In this document: positions 22,379 to 32,085 of the stretch, one piece after another | How positions within the stretch are numbered: the stretch's first letter is position 1 | How the letters are laid out: the number at the start of each line of letters is the position of its first letter | Source of the DNA: Rutstroemia sp. NJR-2017a BVV2 | Lineage: Eukaryota; Ascomycota; Leotiomycetes; Helotiales; Rutstroemiaceae | DNA: 64,000 nucleotides | NCBI GenBank assembly: GCA_002946415.1 | Contig: NJPS01000079.1 | Location: forward strand, 1,240,001 to 1,304,000 | Direction of reading: 5' to 3' | The notes under the pieces: model-generated | What the model saw: the letters and a program-made list of their open reading frames with translations, nothing else | What the model was told of the DNA's origin: nothing | Database searches by the model: none | Made by a program: the position numbers and the translations under genes

Positions 22379-22440
22379 GGATAGTGAGGTCCAGCGGGTG
22401 CCGGGCATCTGCGCGCGGTCGCCGCTGGACCTCACTATCC
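22379..22440. repeat. Perfect 19-bp-stem hairpin
   Basis: GGATAGTGAGGTCCAGCGG (22,379-22,397) is followed after 24 bases by its exact reverse complement (22,422-22,440). Weaker outer pairing (GGGTA with TACCC) may extend it to about 22,373-22,456. It is located about 280 bp upstream of HET gene 2 and between the divergent HET genes. The loop is GC-rich. Confidence 0.9.
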
Positions 22441-22589
22441 TATATACCTATATACCCTTCGCGCACACTGCTCGCATTGCGTGATAGTTTCACGCTAAAC
22501 TCACATTTGTTCAGAGCGAGCTTAGGAATACTCAGCCACAGCTCAGGGATACTTAGCCGCAGCTGAGGCTGCTTACTCGAACAACGGAT

Positions 22590-22607
22590 CCTCGGCTTTG
22601 CCGAGGC
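22590..22607. repeat. Short hairpin CCTCGGC-TTT-GCCGAGG
   Basis: Seven-base perfect stem with three-base loop, about 110 bp upstream of the HET gene 2 start. It could fold in the 5' untranslated RNA. It is not followed by a T-run. Confidence 0.6.
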
Positions 22608-22719
22608 AGCTATCGCGTCAGTACTGCCCAAAAAGCATAAAACCTCCAGCTATCTCAGGTCTTTTTCTTGTTCAACTTTGACTTACGGTTTACGTTTAAC
22701 CATACAAGCACCAGTGAGC

Positions 22720-25009
22720 ATGGAGCCACCATCCCCCTCCGCGCAATCCAGTCTTCAGGACGAAGACGACAACAGCAGATTAAGTTCCCTCTGCCCGACA
22801 TGCCAATCCGTCTTCATCTTCGCCATCGGTGCCCCCTACCATCTATGGAACCCGGAGCACTGGTTCCAACACCAAAGTTGGCGCCTCTCATTCAAGCACC
22901 TTTTCGACAGCCTGGATACGGGTGCGTGTCGTCTGTGTATGTGCATTGCCGGGCATATCGCCACTTGTAGTAGAGATGTCAGTCAGATCCAAGATCTCGA
23001 GCTTGCGGGTGTAGTCTCAACGGCGTTGCGGTCCGGAGCGAACACAGTGCTGCTGGTAGAGTGGAGTGATCCAAACGCGGAGGTTCATGAGTTGCGCTTG
23101 GAGATTGAGGAGACGCTGGGTAGGTGCTGGTGACTATGGGCTAATGCAGTGGGCACTGAATCCGTGATATAGGTCTTTTCAAGCAGCTTGCTCCGGTTCC
23201 AATTTATACTGATAACCCATCGACATGGAACACAATATTGACCTGGTTGGACGACTGTACTACCACGCTCCCAGGTGCTGGACAGGCCGCACTAGTGCTC
23301 CAATCTGGTGAAGAATATGATCCGGAGACTTGGCGTGGCTACTTCAAAGAACATCACCCGGATCATCACCAATGCCACGCGGTATGTATGGAAGAGGTAC
23401 TGCCGTCGCGTCTCATTGATGTTGCAGAGCACGAGGAGGACATTCGTATTGTGGAAACCGAGATTTCTGCCATTGACAAAGAAGTCCGATACGCAGCTCT
23501 GTCACATTGCTGGGGACCACCAGAGTTGATACCGATACGGACCTTGAAAGTCAACGTCCAGAACACTCCGTACGACATTACCTACCAGTCTTTGAGTAAA
23601 ACATTCAAAGACGCTGTGACAATCACAAGGAAGCTTGGACTCCGTTACGTCTGGATCGACTCCCTCTGCATTGTGCAAGACGACATAGATGACTGGAATC
23701 GGGAATCGAAAATAATGGGCAACATCTATGCCAATTGCTATGTCAATATTGTGGCTTCCGATGCCGCAGACTCGTCGGTTGGATGCTTCTTCTATCGCTC
23801 GCTATCGAATGACACGGGATTCAGGATTGCCGTGACGAGTTCAGACCAGGCAAATTTTAGAAACCAGGCCACCCAGCACACGCACTCTTCGGGATTACCC
23901 CTCCTCCCAGTATTCCGTATTAGTATTCCTGCTTCAGAGATCCGGGCGTCCAATAAGCAGGATCTCAGCACTATCTTTACGTGTGCAGTGTCAATTTCTA
24001 GTCGCTCACGACTCACCTCACAGAGGGCATGTAAGTTCGACCGATTCTTGCATGAAGAGATATTGACTTAATAGCAGGGTGTTTTCAGGAAACATTTCTC
24101 GCACCGAGAAGCATTGTTTTTGGACGTGACCAAGTGTATTGGGAATGTAGACATGTCCGTGCCAGCGAATCAATTCCTGAAGGCTTTTCGGGTGCCGGTG
24201 GAGCTGGTTCTCGATTCAACTTGGCGCGCGAGAAGGAGCATCTTCGGCAGCTGATGGAGTGGTTCGAGATTGTGCAAGGATTTTCTAGCCGCAATCTCAC
24301 CTATTGGCGTGACCGTCTACCAGCATTGTCTGGAATCGCGCGAGCCATGTACCGCAAAACTCCAGACATTGCAAACAGAGAGTACAGTGGGGAAAGACGC
24401 AAGGACGGACCGAATTACCTGGCCGGGCTGTGGAACAGCCACGATCTTGAGAAGCAGCTATATTGGTACCGTGCATCAAACCCCGAGGCTCCATCCGGAC
24501 CACCAAATGCGCCAACATGGTCTTGGGCGTCGGTAAAAGGTGTGATTTCGTTGATTAAAGGATGGCATGCCATGTCCTTTAAAACGCTGCAAGTCATCCG
24601 CGCCGATGTTGATTTGGCAACAGACGACGAATTTGGCACCTGCAGAGGAGGTCGGCTAGAAGTGAGCTGTCGGGGCCCTTTTATGGCAAGGGTTGTGCAG
24701 AGTGGCGAATTTAACTGGCTCTGCGTCGATGGCACGCAGTACAAGGAGCTGAAAGTATACTTGGACGAGCCATTGAAGTGTTTGAATGTTTTTGGCGTAC
24801 ATGGGATCTATGAAGATGAGCCCACTGGTCCAGTGCAGGACGCGGGATTGTTGCTGCAGCCGATGGAGGAAGGCAAAGACACGTATCGTCGGGTGGGCAT
24901 ATTCGTTGTCAATGAGAGAGATTGGCGGGTGAATAATTTTGAGTGGGGATGCACTCTCAAGAACCGTATCTTACCGACCAATTCAGACATAAGGATATGG
25001 ATTGTGTAA
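22720..25009 (+). CDS. HET-domain protein 2 (three exons)
   Basis: Exons 22,720-23,119, 23,173-24,030 and 24,078-25,009 join into 729 codons. Intron 1 is 53 bp (GTAGGT..ATAG, branch-like GCTAAT). Intron 2 is 47 bp (GTAAGT..GCAG), and its splicing restores RAWCFQETFLAPRSIVFGRD, a block typical of this HET subfamily. The N-terminus has LCPTC and CRLCMC, Cys-rich as in many TOL/HET-6-like proteins. The HET domain begins near residue 240 (YAALSHCWG) with LRYVWIDSLCIVQDD near 290. The C-terminus ends in IRIWIV. The role would be as for HET protein 1. The two are different subfamilies, so not a tandem duplicate. Alternative upstream in-frame codons exist, but ATG 22,720 is the first Met before the conserved region. 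No premature stops. Confidence 0.9.
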
Positions 25010-25683
25010 GGATGATTGTAGGAGTATCAGATTTGAAGGGCAGGATATTACTAGGTGATATAAGGGCTCAGTAGGTATGGAACAGAGCGAAGCTGCTTGA
25101 TCCTTGCAAGCAGTGGGCTTCGAAAGGGCATGCAGTGTCATAAGTAGCCTATACGAGTAAGGATCAACTGAACAGCCTCAATTTGGGGGACGCTTGAATT
25201 GACGACTACTAGTAGGGGTGCCCTGTCAAGCTAAACCAATCCAGTACCACCGCATAACTGATTTAGAACTTTTTTTCTTGACTGTACTATCACGATTATC
25301 TCTACAATACAATATTTGAAGTATATACTAGTACTATACAGTACAAATTTCTAAGGTACAATACTCTAATATACTTATTAAACTGTATTTCAAAGCTGAA
25401 AGTACAATTGTACTACTCTCTAAGTGAATTGTACAAGGTTTTTAAATACCTTAGAGTATAATGAATAAGCTTGCAAGGCTGTAGTTCTACACGAACCCAC
25501 CCTCGCTGACATACGCCATCCCGCTAACTTCACTTCACAGCCACCATCACAACATAGCAATAAGCTAAGGTTTTTTTCTTATAAAAACACTTCTGTTATT
25601 CAACTTAGAAAATTGGAAATCTATTTTCTCATACAAACATTTCCTCTATTCTGCACGTTGCAGTATAAACATTATACTCAGAT
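25010..25683. other. Intergenic with AT-rich palindromes
   Basis: Sequence near 25,315-25,460 is rich in short palindromes such as AGTACAATTGTACT and in facing copies of CTAAGGTA/TACCTTAG, giving possible stem-loops. No gene; it includes the likely promoter of the following gene. Confidence 0.5.
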
Positions 25684-26612
25684 ATGCCTCGATCTCGCAA
25701 ACTAAAAAGATTGCTGAACTATGAAGAGAGGAAGTTGAACGAGATCGCCCGCATTGAAAAGCTTCCTGAATTTTTACTTCTTCTACCTCTCATACAAGAC
25801 CCATCTTCGACAGTATCTTCAGTTCTCGACGCGCATTCGACTCTCAGTTTAAACACAATTGCTGATGCCAAAAAAACAACTGTGGCAAGTGGATCCAACC
25901 TCCTCAACAACCACGCTTATAATACATGGCTTGCGCTTCTCCTGCTCGTCGGTCGCACACCACCTACTCAACAATCTAAAATAATTGAGTTCATCCTTGG
26001 GCTTCAGAAGATTGAACTTGTGGATATAGACACAAGCCTATCGGGAGTGTTGAAGTATTCTGATGAGCCTCATGATATGGAATATTATTGGAGAGATATG
26101 CCAGGCTTTGGGATGGAGGTCCGGGGTATTTTCAACCTAGGTTTGTTATTCGCCTATTCATTTTTCTCATTGTATTCATAACATTAACATTTTATCAAGA
26201 TTTCGATAGCCCGTTTACAACAGATAAACAAAAGACTGCTTATGAAAACCAAAATGCATTTCTGGCGCAACTTTTAGCAAAAACTAAGATCAGTACTATG
26301 CCTGATATACAGGAGATATTTGATTATTCACTTTTTGCGTTATGGGTTTTCTGCGAGGCATTTGAGGATGAGGGAGGAAAGAATAAGGATTCGCTGATTC
26401 GTTCTGTATGTTGGTGGCTTATATTTGCAGCGGAGAAACTATGGTTCAATGTTGTAATTGAGAGAAGGGTATCAAATGAGATAGGTTTCAATCGAGAGAG
26501 ATGGGAGATTTGGAGGGAGGGCTTGAGAAATGCTAACGGGGATCGACAGATGAGTACTTTGATCAAGGATGCTCTAGTGTATATGGGAAGAGTTATGGGG
26601 CCTGAATCTTGA
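25684..26612 (+). CDS. DUF3632-like fungal protein (two exons)
   Basis: Exons 25,684-26,140 and 26,200-26,612, joined across a 59-bp intron (GTTTGT..CAAG, branch-like ATTAAC), give 289 codons. The second exon contains AYENQNAFLAQLLAKTKI, FDYSLFALWVFCEAFED and RSVCWWLIFAAEKLW, a pattern I associate with fungal DUF3632 proteins (ENxNAFxAxL, DxSxxALWxLxxALE, WxxxAGExL). Their function is unknown; they are predicted soluble and all-helical. The N-terminus is basic (PRSRKLKRLLNYEERK). Frame intact and moderately AT-rich. The family assignment is from memory of its pattern. Confidence 0.75.
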
Positions 26613-26885
26613 CGAGTTTATATTGGTAGTCCGTCGATATAATATACGCATCAGATATTTGCATGTTGTTGGAAGAGGGGACCAATAGATGAGCCGTAGT
26701 AAACATATGAGGTTCATCTGTTGAATTATTTTGGTGGTGGAATTTGGGAAACTGTCCCAGGTGAAAATTCCCAAGCAGAATTACTTTACTTATCTTGGCG
26801 ATAGGTCACGCTATTGACCATAAACCTGTCACCCGTCACCCATACAAACCGCCACCCACAAAAACTACAGCATTTACAAGCAAGG
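26613..26885. other. Intergenic
   Basis: Short spacer with no gene. It holds the 3' flank of the DUF3632-like gene and the probable promoter of the esterase pseudogene. Confidence 0.4.
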
Positions 26886-29750
26886 ATGCGGCCGCTCTGC
26901 TGGAGTAATGTTGTGCTCTTCAATATAGTGGGCATCATTCTTCCTGCTCAAGTGAACGCTTTTAGCCATGCAGACGGTGTCTCACCTTATGGCGACGGGT
27001 TTGCACCAGATGTTGTCGCTATTGACATGGCAGGGAATGGTAGCTACCCAGATCTCGAAGGTTATCCTGGCCCACTTTTCAATGACCTGGCTGATACCAG
27101 CAACACCACCGATCAGAGCCCCGACCTGAGCCGCAGAGCTGCTAAGGACTTCTACCTCAGGGTAATGCCACTTGGTGCCTCCATAACTGAGGGAGTTATG
27201 TCAAGCGACGGCAACGGTTACCGCAAGTGGATCCGCTCTCAGCTGAGGTGGAAAGGCTGGAGAGTTAACATGGTTGGATCAAAACAAAATGGGGACATGG
27301 CAGATCAGGTGAGGCGAACTTTAAATGGTTTCTTACGACGGGAAAGACACTAATGACGCCCATTCAATCCAGGATAATGAAGGTCATCCAGGCTGGACCA
27401 TTGACCAAGTTCACAATGCTTTCACTACATCCAAGTGGATGATGCCTAATCTGGTGCTGATCAATGCTGGACTGTAAGATACCATTTCTGCGCCCGAGTT
27501 GTGAAATCGTGAAACTAGATAAAATCTGACCGTGATTTATCTAGAAACGACTGCGTGCAAGGAATTGATACTAATAACGCCGGGCAGCGACTTAAGGCCA
27601 TGGTAGATGACATATTCAACAGTATACCAGGCGTAACTGTCGTCTTGTCAACTCTTCTGAGAAACCGAGATCAGGATGCCTGCACGGAGAAGGTCAGTCA
27701 GCAAATCCAAGGTCTAATGGGAGTCTATGGGAACGCTCGCATTGGACTTGCAGACATACGTAGCGTCATGTCCATGAACGACCTATCCTCTGATGGTACT
27801 CACCCAAATGATGGTGGCTACAAGCTATTTGCTGGTGTCTGGTGGAACGCCATTAGTCAATTGGAGAACAATATACAGCCTCCGACGACCGTCACTGGTA
27901 TGAACGACGCGCTCGTCGACTCCTCCAAGACGTGTAAAAAGGTGGCCGGAAACGCAGGCGCAACAGTCCAATCGCAGCTGGGCAGTGGATAAGACGATGG
28001 CAACTATGTACACGATAGCATTGCACACGGCGCCATCGAAAGTGCGCAGATTAACAAGAACAGCGACCCTAAAAATATCACTGACGCGATCCCTCGGCAC
28101 ATGTTCTTTGCTAATCTGGTCGTGGGAGATCCGAACGCTGACCGTAAGGCTTCCCTCGATGACTTGATCCGTATCTATCATGGAAATGACGGTAAGAACA
28201 CATACTGGTTCCGTCAGAACTTGGGTAGTGGTGGTAAGTTTGCGGACTCCGTCAAATTTGATGTCGACATGAACTGCGACTTGGGACCTAGTACGTATAC
28301 CCACCCCCGTGTCTCGTCGTGTCATCACAAGATCTGAAACTTATTCTTTTAGCTTACGCATTTGCCGATTTCGTACGTATAGTTCCCCTGAACAGTGGTA
28401 CTTTCGACTAACTATAATTTTTGCGGCAATGTTGAAAGAACAACGACGGCCTAGGTTCGTTTATTCAATCTCTTTCTGCGGCTAGAGCGCGTCTGATTGA
28501 GGTAAATGAAACTGACAATTAAATCAGATGACTTTCTCTGTCTAAAGGCGGAAGCTGCGGTGACCGTATCGCTAAATCGAGGAGGAAACCCCCCTAAATT
28601 TGAAAACGTTGGCCAGGTTAGTGTCTATAGACTTACAAATTAACGATCGAGGTTTTTGTCGTTTTATGATATACATAAATAAAGCCTAACCCTCTTGCAG
28701 GTCATCGGTACTAGCGATTATGTTGCAGAGGATATCCGTATTGCTGGTTTGTGATTACTTTTGACATCATTCTACCAAGTCTAATCATCCTTGTGGAGAC
28801 GATGCTGACTGATACGGACCAGACATTGACGGCGACGGAAGAGCGGACTTCTTAGGGTTCTCTCCTGCCTTTGGCTTAATCACTGGACATCAAATTGCTA
28901 CCATGACCGTTGATACTGATTCAAGATCATATAGTTGACCTCAATGGAGAGTAAGTAGGACTTCATCTATGCTTGCACCTTATTTTATATAATTTCTGGG
29001 ATAAGTCTCGTACCTCGGATGTATGTACTGAACTTCTATTGTAGCTTTCGAAGCGACTATATGTACATCAACGATTTCGGCAATATCCATACGTGGATAA
29101 ATAGCAGGGGTTGGGGCAACGGTATCGTACGTCTTTGAAATAAATTGGGCTTCTATGCCTCAGTTCCATGGGGATATCGAACTGACAATACGCCTCAGGT
29201 TCCCGACTGGAGATCTGCGGGCCTGACGCACCAAAGTCAAACCGACACTGGTATTCAGGACCGCATCAAGTTCGGACGGATATACGGCTCTAATCGCCTA
29301 GACTATATTTACCTCAAAGAACAGGACAAACATTATGACGTGATGGTCTGGGAGAACAAGGGCGCCGGTGGAACCAAATGTAAGGCGGATGGTAACTTTT
29401 ACTGCGACATGCGAGGGTCTGGCGCGGACGACTATGTTTGGATCTACCAAGACGGACATGCCGCCGAAATAAACGTCAATATACACCAACCATCCTCATG
29501 GGGTCATACCACAGCCATCTCTCTTAGTGTACCTGGTCCGCGCGTTGGAATCCACCTTGCCCTCACCGCTGGGGGGCAGAAAAGCCAGACAGATGACGCT
29601 CAAGCCGCCTGCCGCCGCTGTATGCGTGTCGAGCCCGAGCAGAGACGCGACGACGAGATAGTTCGCCTTCGGAGATGCTCCGAATCCGACGGATCTCAGG
29701 GCTCCGCCGGAGGCTTCGATGGCATAAATACATGGTTACGGGCATTCTAG
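26886..29750 (+). pseudogene. Secreted SGNH esterase (CE3-like) with FG-GAP repeats, disrupted
   Basis: The start at 26,886 gives a signal peptide (MRPLCWSNVV...PAQVNA). Exons read by eye: 26,886-27,308; 27,373-27,473; 27,545-28,290; 28,353-28,372; 28,439-28,454; 28,528-28,616; 28,701-28,746; 28,823-28,950; 29,045-29,126; 29,199-29,750. SGNH blocks: MPLGASITEG (Ser nucleophile), INAGLNDC (block III) and SSDGTHPND (Asp/His), as in fungal carbohydrate-esterase-3/acetylxylan-esterase-like proteins. They are followed by FG-GAP/VCBS motifs ADFNNDGLDDF, ADIDGDGRADF and VDLNGDFRSDY. Breaks: TAA at 27,990-27,992 just before DDGNYVHDS; a frameshift near 28,918-28,930; and loss of homology-like sequence after GIHLA at about 29,565, replaced by GC-rich unrelated sequence. 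The nonsense codon could be CAA to TAA by RIP. A shortened esterase ending at 27,992 might still be secreted. Confidence 0.75.
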
Positions 29751-29844
29751 ACCTTTCTTTATTTCCGTATTATTGCCACCTTCTTGAGGATATAAACCCT
29801 CTGTTTTCTCTGTAAATTAGTTCTTCAGATAAATCAACATATGC

Positions 29845-30300
29845 ATTTCTAGCTCAGAATCTCACATGTACTCTCGGTAGCCTTTTCTGACTCATCCGAG
29901 AAGATAGTAATGTCAGTAGCTAGAAGTATGTTCCACCATTGTTCGAAGGCTTTGGCTGCCTCCTCTTTCTTAACCCCTCCTGTGGGGTTGTCTCGAGAGT
30001 CTGGGGAGTAGTGCGGGTGCACTAGCTTCGACGAAGGTGCTGCAGGGATGAATTGCCCTAGTCGCTGTACCTTGGTTCTAAGTTGCTAGTCTACGTATAC
30101 GGAGTCAACCCTCTGTGTCAGTGGGTGGTGTACATCGATTGTACGTAGCCGCATTGCGAAGCGGGCCTTAATGTGCTCGAGACCCACAAGACCGGAGGGT
30201 AAACCTGCATCTCTGAAGAGTGTGACCAGTAGCGTAGTTCACAGAACCGGTAGTACGCCCTGTGCCGTATGGGTAAAGATTGGGTCCACTACCATTGCCA
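29845..30300 (-). mobile_element. LINE (non-LTR retrotransposon) fragment, RT end to RNase H
   Basis: One minus-strand frame is open over about 450 bp except for two stops. It reads, in order, LFRDAGLPSGLVGLE, ARFAMRLRTIDVHHPL, KKEEAAKAFEQWW and TDITIFSDESEK. This is the succession seen between the RT thumb and RNase H of fungal Tad1-like LINEs (aRRRFAaRLRrLDxxHPL, then IxVYSDGSK). The stops fall where Trp or Gln codons are expected (CTGTGAAC, GACTAGCAA), compatible with RIP. It is truncated at both sides and of normal GC content, so older or only lightly mutated. It abuts the broken 3' end of the esterase gene. Confidence 0.75.
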
Positions 30301-30348
30301 GCGCTGACCATCCATGATGATCAGTAAGAAATTGAAGAAATTTTTGAA

Positions 30349-32085
30349 TTGTACGATAGAGTAGGAAGTATTTATTTTGGCTGGTCCGAAGACACCAGAG
30401 AAAACATAATAGCAGGTATAGAAAACAAGGTCAAAGAAATGAAGTTGACACTCCAACACCTGGAATCGAACCAAGAACACCTCGGGGCGGCCCTAGATGC
30501 CTTCAATCTAGCACTTAGCTACCGGCCCAGCAGTCAAAAAAACAACCGAAATTGGAAGGAGGGGATCAATATGACTTATCAACTGAAAGCAAAAGTTGAA
30601 GCTCTATTGGGGGAAGCCCAACAGTGCCTAGAAAGTGTCGACAAAGCAACTCGCACAGCAAAGGTACTGTGAACGTACCAGAGAATACGGATGGGAGCGA
30701 GGCAAGAAGAGAGACGATGCTGATCTATTTCAACGAGATTGTGATAGCCATTTTGAAACCTAATAGTAGCGAAAGCGTTTTGAGTTTGCTGGAGAAGGTG
30801 CCCATTCAGCAGCTGGCTCATGGATGCGCGGACAAGACTCATGAGGCACTCCATCAAGCTATGAGCGAAAGCTACGAAAGTCCTACGAATGAGGGCGAGC
30901 AATAAGCTGCAAGTAGAAATGAGAAAAGTAGAGAACGCTTGGGCAAAATGTACGAAGAGGCAGCCAAGAGACTGCGAAGTGATTAGGCTGCGCAAACGGA
31001 GCTCCGTGGTACTACCACTTAGGTTCAAGGGGATCCGCGGATTAATCCGTACCGGAGCGGATTTTGGCGATTTCTAAGTGGTACTACTGCGGATAATCCG
31101 CGGATATCCGCAGTAGCTCCTGAAATCCAGCGGGTATCCGTAAATCCGGCGGATTATTTTAAATAAGTGGAGATTTAAGATCTAAAAAAAGTATATCCTC
31201 AAAATTTTAAAGTTTTCAGCCTCAAATTTAAGGTTTTATACTAGCCTTTATACTAATTATAAAAGTTATATAGCAATTTATATATTTATATATAAGTTAT
31301 ATATCTTTTATACAAACGGATATCCGCCGGATAATCCGCGGATTATCTGTTTTAGACCGGAGCGGATTGTCTCCCAAACGGAGCTCCAACGGAGCACAAA
31401 AGTAGGGGGCGCCCCTCCGCGGAGCGGAGCGGATCAGGATATCCGGACGGAGCGGATTATTTGTGCGCAGCCTAGAAGTGATTATAGGCGTCTCCCTTCG
31501 AATCCGATGCGAGTCTGGTAGGCAATCTTCACAAGATATATATGTAAAGATCTTGAAAAAGCTAAGGGAATCCTGCAAGAATCACTTCAGCCAGTTGTGG
31601 AGGGCGATATCGAGGCGATCACACCTGCAAGTTGGCAGCTTGCAGAAATCCTGTTGGATGAATTTTGGAGTAAGAAAAGTGCTACCTCAGTGACTACTAT
31701 CTTAACCGAGAGAGAAACGGTTTACGAAACGACGAATGAACTCGTGGAAACAGTCAAAACCCAAGTTCCTGGCTTTCAGCCCGAATTGGCGCAGATAAGC
31801 ATTTCACTTGCTATGATGCACCGCGAGCTTGGATCATTGGCAACGTTCAAGAATCATGCTTACGGAATATTCGACGCTTGCCGTAGCGCTTTGACAGATG
31901 GTCTAGCATCCAATGATCAACGGAGCTTTCGATTGCTCGCGAAGTTGCTGATGCTAATTCCTGGTCCGGAAAAGAAGTAGCTATCGCGTTCACCTATCAA
32001 TTCTACACTATCGATAGAGAGCGATATCGGCAGGAGATTCTATCATATTATTCCGCGATGAATAGCCGCTATTCGGTCGAGATAT
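30349..32085 (+). pseudogene. Unknown helical protein gene, frameshifted and split by a transposon
   Basis: Coding-like segments in changing frames: 30,349-30,672 (VKEMKLTLQHLESNQEHLG), 30,662-30,755 (CERTREYGWERGKKRDDADL), 30,900-30,983 (RERLGKMYEEAAKRLRSD), then after the insertion 31,483 onward (YRRLPSNPM), and 31,540-31,980 (PASWQLAEILLDEFWSKKS, MMHRELGSLATF). Removing the insert plus one 8-bp copy rejoins RSD to YRR in frame, direct proof that the insert landed in coding sequence. Other lesions: TAA near 30,903, TAG near 31,519, and a frameshift near 31,975 after which FTYQFYTIDRERYRQE continues to a stop near 32,085. Mostly helical and charged; no family recognised. Confidence 0.65.
30984..31474. 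mobile_element. 491-bp non-autonomous hAT-like element
   Basis: Begins TAGGCTGCGCA and ends with its exact complement TGCGCAGCCTA. Flanked by perfect 8-bp duplications GAAGTGAT (30,976-30,983 and 31,475-31,482). Eight-base duplications indicate hAT-type transposition. The outer 100-150 bp at each side are GC-rich and packed with GGATCCGCGGATTA-like and GGATATCCGC palindromes; the core (about 31,150-31,310) is AT-rich. No transposase reading frame, so a MITE-like derivative. The subterminal GCGGAT/ATCCGC words are candidate transposase binding sites. Confidence 0.9.

Noticed and set aside
30455..30550. Minus-strand tRNA-like signals (GGTTCGATTCC and TAGCTAAGT)
   Set aside because: The T arm can pair, but no acceptor stem closes, and the region reads as helical coding sequence on the plus strand.
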